A stretch of DNA of 10,476 bases from an uncultured bacterium (GTDB lineage: Bacteria > Verrucomicrobiota > Kiritimatiellia > CAIKKV01): contig CAIKKV010000483.1 in NCBI GenBank assembly GCA_903828035.1, forward strand, positions 1-10,476. The letters are read 5' to 3'. The translations under genes and the position numbers were made by a program. The number at the start of each line of letters is the position of its first letter. The first letter of the stretch is position 1. The notes under the pieces were generated by a model. The model was not told the origin of the DNA. It searched no databases and was given only the letters and a program-made list of their open reading frames with translations. Positions 1 through 5,598 of this stretch are shown piece by piece.

Positions 1-273
1 CGCAAGGCCACGCCGCCTCGCCTTCAGGCGGCTGAGCCTCGAAATCACCTCTTCCGTTAACGCCGATCGAAACGCCGCAACGACACTGCCCTCGCGCGCC
101 CGCGGCTCTGTCGAGCACGCTTGGGCGGCGCGCGATTGGGTTTCCCGCTTGGAGCCCGACGGCTGCGGTCACACGGAGATAAAGGGCGACTGAATGTAGC
201 TTCGAGGCGGCCGTGTACACCATCTAGTCCAATAACGATAAATAATAGGAAGCAGGCCGTTCCTAAAAACGTC
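1..273. other. Left-edge region with no supported gene
   Basis: No start, ribosome binding site or recognisable protein supports a gene here. Two frames are open across the left edge. One is on the plus strand from base 2 to a TGA at 191-193 (63 codons). The other is on the minus strand from about base 172 leftward, with a possible GTG at 46-48. They lie opposite each other, both are GC-rich in third positions, and I recognise neither product, so one could be the end or start of a neighbouring gene. A perfect 7-bp hairpin (arms 12-18 and 26-32) has no T-run on either side. From about 225 to 270 the sequence becomes AT-rich, as expected of a true intergenic spacer. Confidence 0.4.
246..265 (-). 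terminator. Weak hairpin after the secreted-protein gene
   Basis: On the minus strand the stop codon is followed by a hairpin with 6-bp arms TAGGAA/TTCCTA and an 8-nt loop, then the T-rich run TTATTTATC. The stem is short and AT-rich and the T-tract is interrupted, so this is a plausible but weak Rho-independent terminator. Confidence 0.35.
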
Positions 274-789
274 TTACCGTTTGCGGTTGGCGCTGTTGAT
301 TTCCATGGCCTTTTGAATGGCCTTCAGGCGGGTGGCGTTCATCTTGTCGTTGTCCGGGCCGAGGGTGGTCATGGGAGATGAGCTCAGGGGCGCAAAAGAC
401 GGCGCTAAAGGCGGCGGGGAGTTGGTGATGATCACGGTCCGGCGGATGATCCGGGTTTCCGCCGTTGGCTGATGCGGTGGCTGGAAGGAGGGGGGCTCGG
501 GCGGTGGGTTCATGACGGGAGGCGAGGCCGCCCGGCGTTTTGCTTCGTCCTCCTTGAAGGCCGAATAGCGGGCGGGGTTGAAGCCGAACCGGGCCTGGTC
601 CGGCGCGCCCAGGTTCATGAAGTCGATCCGGGCGACGCCCGCCCGGTGGGAGAAGGTGATGCCGCCGGCATCACACCGGTTGGTGAGCAGGGCGACATCG
701 ATATAGACACGGCCGTTGTTGGTGATGTTCTCGGCGTGTGACGCAAGGGCCGTCAGCGCGAGCACCAGAAGAAAAGGGCATTTTCTCAT
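274..789 (-). CDS. Small secreted protein of unknown function, Pro-rich middle
   Basis: This 171-residue protein has no function I can name. Residues 1-19 form a good Sec signal peptide: MRKC, then a Leu/Ala-rich core, with likely cleavage after SHA at 17-19. Residues 21-60 look like a small beta barrel or beta hairpin domain (NGRVYIDVALLTNRCDAGG, then GVARIDF), followed by an F-x-x-x-Y-like segment and a charged stretch FKEDEAKRR around 78-86. Similar 'make this attribute, feel its effect, act on it' beta segments are common in exported proteins of Verrucomicrobia and relatives; that is recollection, not a search. Residues 89-138 are Pro/Ser-rich and likely disordered, and 145-171 are polar and basic (ending NRKR). 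The start is the ATG before the signal peptide. No Shine-Dalgarno is visible, and a promoter lies so close that the mRNA may be leaderless. It follows nrdJ by 34 nt but probably has its own promoter. Confidence 0.75.
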   Translation of the reverse strand: MRKCPFLLVLALTALASHAENITNNGRVYIDVALLTNRCDAGGITFSHRAGVARIDFMNLGAPDQARFGFNPARYSAFKEDEAKRRAASPPVMNPPPEPPSFQPPHQPTAETRIIRRTVIITNSPPPLAPSFAPLSSSPMTTLGPDNDKMNATRLKAIQKAMEINSANRKR

Positions 790-795
790 GGGCGG

Positions 796-824
796 ATCAT
801 AGCAAAAGGAGCGACGCCTTTCAC
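796..824 (-). promoter_or_regulatory. Candidate promoter for the secreted-protein gene
   Basis: On the minus strand GTGAAA (819-824, 4 of 6 to TTGACA), a 17-nt spacer and TATGAT (796-801, 5 of 6 to TATAAT) form a sigma70-like promoter. It overlaps the last base of nrdJ. The predicted transcription start falls at about 789, the A of the ATG, which would make a leaderless mRNA and agrees with the missing ribosome binding site. Confidence 0.45.
805..821 (-). terminator. Possible weak terminator of nrdJ
   Basis: Just after the nrdJ stop the minus strand can fold AAAGG/CCTTT around a 7-nt loop, ending in four T. The stem is short, and it shares its bases with the promoter spacer described for the next gene, so it may not act as a terminator. 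Confidence 0.25.
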
Positions 825-3202
825 TAGCATTGCGAATAGCCGCACCCGTGGCACTTGGTGCAGCCTTCCTCGAACATCAGGACGCCGCCGCATTCCGGGC
901 AGCGGATCTTGTAGTCGTTGAGCTCGCTTTCGTTCGCGGCGTCGGCCGACGGGTTGTGGTCGGCCTTGGTGCCCCGCGAGATGGAGGAGAGGTCGGCCGT
1001 GCCCAGGAGCAGCGCGTGAAGGCCCGCGATGGCCTTGGCGCGCTGGTACTTCTGGATCGCCTTGGCCAGGCCGTCCGCCAGCGAGGCGATCCGCCCGTCC
1101 TTGGTGGGAACGGAGAGGCTGGAGCCGATGCCATCCAGCTGCGCCACGATGTCCTTCAGGGACCCGTTGACGCGGAGGTAGAGCGAGATCAGGCGGCACA
1201 TGCCCTCCAGGTCGGAGCAGGCCAGGTCGCCCCCCTTCCCGAGCTGCGCGAAGATCTCATACTCGCGCTGCGAGACGGGATCGACCACGATCTTGATGTG
1301 CATGTTGCCGAAGGGCGTGACCTGCTTGATGCGGATGGCCGACATGATTTCGGGCAGCGGCATGGGGCGGATGGGGCTGGCCGGGCCGGCTTTCTTCTTC
1401 TCCTTTTCCGCGACGGGCTTGTCGGAGAGAGCCATCGGCTGGTTCTGGCGGCAGCCGTCGCGGTAGACGGTCACGCCCTTGCAGCGGTGCTCGTAGGCGA
1501 GGAGGAAAATCTTCCGGACGGCCTCGACGGTCGCGTCGTGCGGGAAGTTGATGGTCTTGGAGATGGAGGCGTCGCAGTGCTTCTGGAAGGCCGCCTGCAT
1601 GCGGATGTGCCACTCGGGGGCGATGTCGTGGGCGGTGCAGAAGATCCTGCGCACGGCTTCGGGAATGGACTCCATGGCACGGATGGAGCCCTTGGCGGCG
1701 ATCTGCTCCATCAGCTCCTTGTTGCAGAAGCCCTGCTCCTTGGCGGTGCGCTCGAAGAGTCCGTTCACTTCCAGCAGGCGCTGGCCCTCCATCACGTTGC
1801 GGAAGAACACCAGGGAGAAGAGCGGCTCGATGCCGCCGGAGCAGTTGGCGATGATGCTGATGGTGCCCGTGGGGGCGACGGTCGTGGTGCCGGCGTTGCG
1901 CATCCGGACGCCGCGCTGCTCCCAGGTGCTTCCGATCCAATTGGGGAACACGCCGCGCTCGGCCGCGAGCGCCTCGGAGGCCCGGTGCGACTCCTCGTTC
2001 ATGAACTGCATCACCTTTTCGGCGAACGCCACGCCCTCTTCGCTATCGTAGGGAATGCCCAGCGCGAAGAGCGCATCGGCAAAGCCCATGACGCCCAGGC
2101 CGATCTTCCGGTTGTTGCGGCTGATCTCGGCGGTTTCCGGAATGGGGTAGCGGTTGACGTCGATGACGTTGTCGAGGAAGCGGATGGAGAGGCGGATCAC
2201 CTGGCGGAAGGCCTCGAAATCGAAGGAGGCCTGGGGGAGCGCGGCCCGGACGAACGTGGCCAGGTTGATGCTGCCGAGGTTGCAGCTTTCGTAGGGGAGC
2301 AGGGGCTGCTCGCCGCAGGGGTTGGTGGCTTCAATGACGCCGATGTGCGGCGTGGGGTTGTCCTCGTTGATGCGATCGAGGAAGACGACGCCCGGCTCGC
2401 CCGTGCGCCACGCCCGCTCGATGACCAGGTCGAACATCTCGCCGGTCGTCCAGGACTGGCCATCCGCCTTGGTCAGCTTCGACTCGACGCCGCTGCGGGG
2501 ATTGCGCACCACGTGATCGGCGGAGGGGTTGGAGAGAAGCTGGCGCATGAAGGCTTCCGTCAGGCCCACGGAGAGGTTGAAGTTGGTCAGCTCGCCCAGG
2601 TCCTGCTTCACGTTGATGAAGTCGACGATATCCGGGTGGTCGACGCGCATGATGCCCATGTTGGCGCCGCGGCGGAAGGCGCCCTGCTGGATGGCATCGG
2701 TGGCCTTGCCGAACACCTTCATGAAGGAGATGGGGCCGGAGGTGGTGCCGCTGCTGGAGGCGACGCGGTCGCCCTTGGGGCGCAGCCGGCTGAAGCTGAA
2801 GCCCGTGCCGCCGCCGGCTTTCTGAATCAGCGCCGTGTTCTTGATGCTGGAAAAAATGCCGTCGATGGTGTCGTCCACGGGAAGCACGAAGCAGGCCGAG
2901 AGCATGCCGGCGGAGCGGCCGGCGTTCATCAGGGTGGGGGAGTTCGGCATGAAGGTGCCGTCCGCCATGAGGCGGAAGAAGCTTTCGGCCATGGCTTCCA
3001 CGCCGGCGGCATCGGCCCCGTATTCCTTTTCGGCGGCGGCGATGGCGGCGGCCACGCGGCGGAGAAGCCCCTCGGGGGTTTCGATGATCTCGCCCTTTTC
3101 GTCCCGGGTCAGATAGCGCGCTTTCAGGACGGCGAGGCCGTTGTCCGTGAGCCCCAGGTTCTTTGTTACAGCATCCGCCTGCGCCTTGCGATTCGACTTC
3201 AT
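824..3202 (-). CDS. nrdJ: Adenosylcobalamin-dependent (class II) ribonucleotide reductase
   Basis: This enzyme reduces ribonucleotides to deoxyribonucleotides in the cytoplasm using a radical made from adenosylcobalamin, so it works with or without oxygen. The 792-residue protein matches the Thermotoga-type NrdJ family in order and length. There is no N-terminal ATP-cone. NSPTLMNAGR (87-96) is conserved, and C104 in SACFVLP is one of the redox cysteines. NPCGEQ (294-299) gives N294, radical cysteine C296 and E298. ESCNLGSINL holds the partner cysteine C307, and PTGTIS (444-449) lines the phosphate site. A Lys/Pro-rich linker (about 590-612) leads to a TSCPD domain (about 625-695). The C-terminal tail has a zinc-ribbon-like set C768/C771/C781/C784 and the swinging thiol pair C787 and C792. 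The ATG at 3200-3202 is chosen for AAAAGG six bases upstream and the typical N-terminus. Transcription is probably controlled by NrdR through two boxes upstream. No truncation or missing catalytic residue is seen. Confidence 0.97.
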   Translation of the reverse strand: MKSNRKAQADAVTKNLGLTDNGLAVLKARYLTRDEKGEIIETPEGLLRRVAAAIAAAEKEYGADAAGVEAMAESFFRLMADGTFMPNSPTLMNAGRSAGMLSACFVLPVDDTIDGIFSSIKNTALIQKAGGGTGFSFSRLRPKGDRVASSSGTTSGPISFMKVFGKATDAIQQGAFRRGANMGIMRVDHPDIVDFINVKQDLGELTNFNLSVGLTEAFMRQLLSNPSADHVVRNPRSGVESKLTKADGQSWTTGEMFDLVIERAWRTGEPGVVFLDRINEDNPTPHIGVIEATNPCGEQPLLPYESCNLGSINLATFVRAALPQASFDFEAFRQVIRLSIRFLDNVIDVNRYPIPETAEISRNNRKIGLGVMGFADALFALGIPYDSEEGVAFAEKVMQFMNEESHRASEALAAERGVFPNWIGSTWEQRGVRMRNAGTTTVAPTGTISIIANCSGGIEPLFSLVFFRNVMEGQRLLEVNGLFERTAKEQGFCNKELMEQIAAKGSIRAMESIPEAVRRIFCTAHDIAPEWHIRMQAAFQKHCDASISKTINFPHDATVEAVRKIFLLAYEHRCKGVTVYRDGCRQNQPMALSDKPVAEKEKKKAGPASPIRPMPLPEIMSAIRIKQVTPFGNMHIKIVVDPVSQREYEIFAQLGKGGDLACSDLEGMCRLISLYLRVNGSLKDIVAQLDGIGSSLSVPTKDGRIASLADGLAKAIQKYQRAKAIAGLHALLLGTADLSSISRGTKADHNPSADAANESELNDYKIRCPECGGVLMFEEGCTKCHGCGYSQC

Positions 3203-3231
3203 TGCATGCCTTTTGTAAAAATGTTTTGTAA

Positions 3232-3247
3232 ATACAAGATGTAGCGC
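3232..3247 (-). promoter_or_regulatory. Candidate NrdR box 2 (start-proximal)
   Basis: Read on the minus strand this is GCGCTACATCTTGTAT. It matches the published NrdR consensus acaCwAtATaTwGtgt at 11 of 16 positions, including the CTA...GT core. It lies 31 bp (start to start) from the second box, the usual three-turn spacing of NrdR sites, and just downstream of the predicted nrdJ transcription start. Confidence 0.65.
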
Positions 3248-3262
3248 TTTTTTTAGTCAGCG

Positions 3263-3278
3263 GCACTACATATAGTTG
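3263..3278 (-). promoter_or_regulatory. Candidate NrdR box 1 (over the -10)
   Basis: Read on the minus strand this is CAACTATATGTAGTGC, matching the NrdR consensus at 12 of 16 positions with a near-complete core. The predicted nrdJ -10 hexamer lies inside it, so bound NrdR-dATP would block RNA polymerase. The pair with the neighbouring box is the typical arrangement at ribonucleotide reductase genes. Confidence 0.7.
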
Positions 3279-3297
3279 TATTGAAGGATCACGTCAA
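3269..3297 (-). promoter_or_regulatory. nrdJ promoter
   Basis: On the minus strand TTGACG (3292-3297, 5 of 6 to consensus), a 17-nt spacer and TATATG (3269-3274, 4 of 6) make a sigma70-like promoter. The start would be near 3262, giving a 5' leader of about 60 nt. That is too short to hold a cobalamin riboswitch. Confidence 0.6.
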
Positions 3298-3353
3298 GTA
3301 AATCGTACAAAATAATAGTTAAGGGCGATATAGGGTCTCGTGAGTAACGTGAA

Positions 3354-3382
3354 TTGACGAGGGCGGGAATGGGGGCTATTCT
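3354..3382 (+). promoter_or_regulatory. sppA promoter
   Basis: TTGACG (3354-3359), a 17-nt spacer and TATTCT (3377-3382) form a sigma70-like promoter. The expected start near 3389 leaves a leader of about 20 nt that contains AAAGGAG (3398-3404). The same GCTATTCT -10 context occurs at the nahK promoter. Confidence 0.6.
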
Positions 3383-3410
3383 GGCGGGCGATAGGGTAAA
3401 GGAGCAAGAT

Positions 3411-4436
3411 ATGGCACAACAGCGATCGGGGTCGGGCTGCCTGCCGGCGGCTATCTCGTGCGGCGTCGTTCTGGCGGTGGGGCTTTCAGCCCTGGTCGCC
3501 GCCCTGGCGGTGGGGGCATTTTCAATCGCGGGTTCTGCCGGCCGGTTCAAGCCGATGATTGAAGAGGCCGGGGCGGATGAGTATCCCAACCTGGATCGGA
3601 CCTGGTCTTATGGTTCGGGCGACACCGTTGTTGTCCGCATTCCCGTCTTCGGTGTTCTGACGCGCTCCACGTCTTCCGGGGTGCTTGGTAACATTTCGGA
3701 TCCGGTGGGCGATGTGCTGGCCTGCATTCAGGATGCCACGCAGGATGAGGATGTGAAGGCCATTATCCTCGAAGTGGACAGCCCCGGCGGCGAGGTGACG
3801 GCCTCGGATGTGATTTACAAGGCGCTGCTCGACTTCAAAAAGGCCCAGAAAGGGCGCAAAGTGGTGGCCCTGTTTGGCGATGTGGCGGCGTCCGGCGCCT
3901 ACTATATCTCCATGGCGGCGGATTATATCGTGGTGCAGCCGACCACCATAACCGGGTCCATCGGCGTGTTGATGAGCACCATGAACTTCAAGGGCCTGGG
4001 CGATATGCTGGGCGTGAAGGACGTCACGATCAAGTCGGGGGTCAACAAGGACCTGCTGAATCCGCTGAGGGAGGTTACTCCGGAGCAACTGGCTCTGGTG
4101 CAGGGAGTTGTGGACGATATGTACGCCCGGTTCGTGAGGCTGGTGTCCGAGGGGAGGCATCTGCCCATCGACCAGGTGAAGGGGATAGCCGACGGCCGCA
4201 TCCTGACAGCCCGGCAGGCCATTGATGCGAAGCTGGTGGATTCGGAGGGATATTGGGAGGATGCCGTCAAGAAGACGGAAGAATTGCTGGATGTGGAGTC
4301 GGTGAAGATCTACAAGTACGAGCAGCAGTCGTCGCTGCTGGATCTGCTGATGGCCCAATCCCGCACGACCATGGGCCCTTTCCAGGGGCTGTTGCAGCCC
4401 AAGTCGCCGCGGCTGATGTATCTGTGGAACCCTTGA
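3411..4436 (+). CDS. sppA: Signal peptide peptidase SppA, 36-kDa type
   Basis: A membrane-anchored serine protease of family S49 that degrades leftover signal peptides and other membrane peptides. The 341-residue length fits the short (36K, Bacillus-like) form with a single protease domain, not the doubled E. coli form. A hydrophobic anchor spans about 11-42. The crotonase-like core contains LEVDSPGGEVTASD (120-133). The nucleophile is S161 in DVAASGAYYIS and the general base is K213 in IKSGVNKD; their 52-residue spacing equals that of the B. subtilis S147/K199 pair. TGSIGV (181-186) and REVTPEQ (220-226) are also typical. The start at 3411 is preferred over an in-frame ATG 57 nt upstream because AAAGGAG sits six bases before it and the upstream ATG lies in the promoter. 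The gene stands alone on the plus strand, divergent from nrdJ and convergent with the first RRM gene, and ends before a strong terminator. The C-terminal tail after about 305 is not conserved in my reading. Confidence 0.93.
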   Translation: MAQQRSGSGCLPAAISCGVVLAVGLSALVAALAVGAFSIAGSAGRFKPMIEEAGADEYPNLDRTWSYGSGDTVVVRIPVFGVLTRSTSSGVLGNISDPVGDVLACIQDATQDEDVKAIILEVDSPGGEVTASDVIYKALLDFKKAQKGRKVVALFGDVAASGAYYISMAADYIVVQPTTITGSIGVLMSTMNFKGLGDMLGVKDVTIKSGVNKDLLNPLREVTPEQLALVQGVVDDMYARFVRLVSEGRHLPIDQVKGIADGRILTARQAIDAKLVDSEGYWEDAVKKTEELLDVESVKIYKYEQQSSLLDLLMAQSRTTMGPFQGLLQPKSPRLMYLWNP

Positions 4437-4463
4437 GACGGATGAGGGTTCGCTTGCGGGCAT

Positions 4464-4499
4464 AAAAAAAAGGCAGCCGGTTAAGGATGCCTTTTTTTT
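4464..4499. terminator. Strong bidirectional Rho-independent terminator
   Basis: A perfect 12-bp inverted repeat (A8-GGCA at 4464-4475 and TGCC-T8 at 4488-4499) with a 12-nt loop has an A-tract on the left and a T-tract on the right. It therefore reads as hairpin plus U-run on both strands, and serves the convergent sppA and first RRM gene. Confidence 0.9.
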
Positions 4500-4516
4500 T
4501 GGGTTACCCCTCGACC

Positions 4517-4846
4517 TTAGCGGTCGAAACGGCCACCACCGCGACCGCCGCGGTCTCCGCCGCCGCCGCCGTAGCCGCCGCCGCCACCGCCGCGGCCACC
4601 TTCGGGCTTCGGCCGGGCTTCGTTAACGCGCAGGGGCCGGCCGCACAGGTCGGCGCCATTGAGGCCTTCGATGGCCTTCGTGGCTTCGGCGTTGTTCGGC
4701 ATTTCGATGAATCCGAAACCCCGGGACTGCCCGGACATCTTGTCCATGACCACGGAGGCCGTGGAGACGCTGCCATACTGCTCAAATGCCGAGCGGAGGT
4801 CGGCCTCCGAGGCGCTGAAAGAAAGGTTACCGACGTAAATATTCAC
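4517..4846 (-). CDS. Glycine-rich single-RRM RNA-binding protein (short tail)
   Basis: A 109-residue protein with one RNA recognition motif and a short Gly-rich tail, of the type found in cyanobacteria and many other bacteria and often linked with cold response or mRNA binding. RNP2 is IYVGNL (3-8) and RNP1 is RGFGFIEM (42-49), so the stacking aromatics Y4, F44 and F46 are present; M49 replaces the usual last aromatic. The RRM ends near residue 80 (NEARPK). The tail from about 84 is G-rich with RGG and YGG units. The start is GTG, supported by GGAG seven bases upstream and by the conserved MNIYVGNL opening. Over the first 84 residues it is identical at 65 positions (77%) to the second RRM protein in this window, so the two are paralogues. 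The gene has its own upstream region of about 220 nt and ends at the shared terminator. The RNA targets cannot be told from sequence. Confidence 0.93.
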   Translation of the reverse strand: MNIYVGNLSFSASEADLRSAFEQYGSVSTASVVMDKMSGQSRGFGFIEMPNNAEATKAIEGLNGADLCGRPLRVNEARPKPEGGRGGGGGGYGGGGGDRGGRGGGRFDR

Positions 4847-4849
4847 TTC

Positions 4850-4903
4850 TTAACTCCAAACAAACTTATTCGACTGGTTCTTGAACTTGTACTCGTTAGA
4901 CAT
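4850..4903 (-). other. 17-codon leader frame before the RRM gene
   Basis: On the minus strand an ATG opens a frame reading MSNEYKFKNQSNKFVWS, then TAA. The stop is in frame with the RRM gene and lies one codon before its GTG, and the last sense codons overlap the RRM gene's GGAG ribosome site. Only a weak GAG precedes the ATG, while a strong AAGGAGG lies too far upstream (about 30 nt) to serve it. It could be a regulatory leader peptide or chance. Confidence 0.25.
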
Positions 4904-4969
4904 TGACTCGAAACATTCGCTTTCTAGATCGCCCACCCTCCTTGTCAGACTCTACTCGCGTCATCATCA

Positions 4970-4992
4970 GGTCTTCCGGCCCAAGGCCGACC
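4970..4992 (-). promoter_or_regulatory. Hairpin in the RRM gene's upstream region
   Basis: On the minus strand CGGCC-TTG-GGCCG forms a tight 5-bp GC stem, extended by GGT/ACC across a GAAG bulge. No T-run follows, so it is not an intrinsic terminator. If transcription starts near 5012, this hairpin sits at the front of a long 5' leader. Confidence 0.35.
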
Positions 4993-5018
4993 TAGAGGCC
5001 TGACGACAAACGTGATGC

Positions 5019-5048
5019 ATAATATGATAATCATCCGGGCAAATGCAA
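5019..5048 (-). promoter_or_regulatory. Candidate promoter of the short-tail RRM gene
   Basis: TATTAT (5019-5024, 5 of 6 to consensus) lies 18 nt after a weak -35 TTGCAT (5043-5048) on the minus strand. It falls just downstream of the nitroreductase terminator. A start near 5012 would give a leader of about 166 nt. The poor -35 keeps confidence low. Confidence 0.35.
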
Positions 5049-5056
5049 CAGTAAAG

Positions 5057-5078
5057 AAAAAGGCTGCTATCAGGCGCC
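5057..5078 (-). terminator. Terminator of the nitroreductase gene
   Basis: The minus strand reads GGCGCCTGATAGCAGCC followed by TTTTTC. It forms a GGCGC/GC-A-GCC stem (one bulged A) with a 6-nt loop. The hairpin overlaps the TGA stop at 5070-5072 and is followed directly by the T-run, as in a compact intrinsic terminator. Confidence 0.5.
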
Positions 5079-5594
5079 GTAGCGGTTGAACCAGGCGCGT
5101 TGCTCGAAGGGCATGCGTTCTTTCTGGGAGGCGGGCAAGGCGGCGCGGCCAATGGGGAGCAGAATGCGGAGTTCCCGCCCGTCGGGGATCCCGAGCAGGG
5201 CGGAAAGGCTCTCTTTGATATTCTGAGTGCGGAGAACGCCGTCGAGCCAGACGCTGGCATAGCCCAGGGCCGTGATGGCGAGCAGCATGTTTTCGGTGGA
5301 CGCGGCGCAATCCTCGGCCGCAAACGAGCAGTTCCGGTAGACTTCCCGGGAATCGATGACGCACACGATAAAAGCGGGAACCCCGGCCAGGAACGGGCGC
5401 GTTACGATTTCACGCACCTTTACAACGAGGGCCGGGTCGTCCACGATGATAAATGAGGTGGTCTGGGCATTGCAGCCGGAAGGAGCCTGGATGCCGGCTT
5501 GGACAATCTGCCGGAGATGCTCCCGGGGGACCGGATCGGACCGGTATTCCCCCCGGTAGCTGTGGCGCGTGCCGATGGCTTCAAAAAGATCCAC
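5070..5594 (-). CDS. Nitroreductase-family FMN oxidoreductase
   Basis: A 174-residue flavoprotein of the nitroreductase fold, which uses NAD(P)H and FMN to reduce nitro compounds, quinones or related substrates in the cytoplasm; the real substrate cannot be read from sequence. The N-terminal FMN-phosphate signature is GTRHSYRGEYRSDPVP (8-23), with R10 and S12. QAGIQAPSGCNAQTTSF (32-48) is the second FMN motif, VPAFIVCVID (72-81) is a central strand, and LLAITALGYASVWLDGV (104-120) is the typical helix with its 'LGYASVW' turn. The start is taken as GTG at 5592-5594, where homology begins. It has no clear Shine-Dalgarno but lies 4 nt after the stop of the upstream RRM gene, which suggests translational coupling. 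The frame stays open 93 codons further upstream, but that part is only the antisense-free shadow of the GGN repeat tail. The length is normal for small members. Confidence 0.88.
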   Translation of the reverse strand: MDLFEAIGTRHSYRGEYRSDPVPREHLRQIVQAGIQAPSGCNAQTTSFIIVDDPALVVKVREIVTRPFLAGVPAFIVCVIDSREVYRNCSFAAEDCAASTENMLLAITALGYASVWLDGVLRTQNIKESLSALLGIPDGRELRILLPIGRAALPASQKERMPFEQRAWFNRYGA

Positions 5595-5598
5595 TGAT

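Noticed and set aside
2..193. Open frames running off the left edge (plus 2-193; minus from about 172 leftward)
   Set aside because: The two overlap on opposite strands, both are GC-rich, and neither has a recognisable domain. With no start or homology I cannot choose between them.
830..3244. An 804-codon open frame on the plus strand opposite nrdJ
   Set aside because: It mirrors the nrdJ codons in a GC-rich gene and reads as His/Asp/Gly/Val-rich noise with no domain. nrdJ on the other strand has all its catalytic motifs.
3354..3410. Upstream in-frame start for sppA
   Set aside because: It lies within the predicted promoter and lacks a ribosome site, while the ATG at 3411 has AAAGGAG six bases before it.
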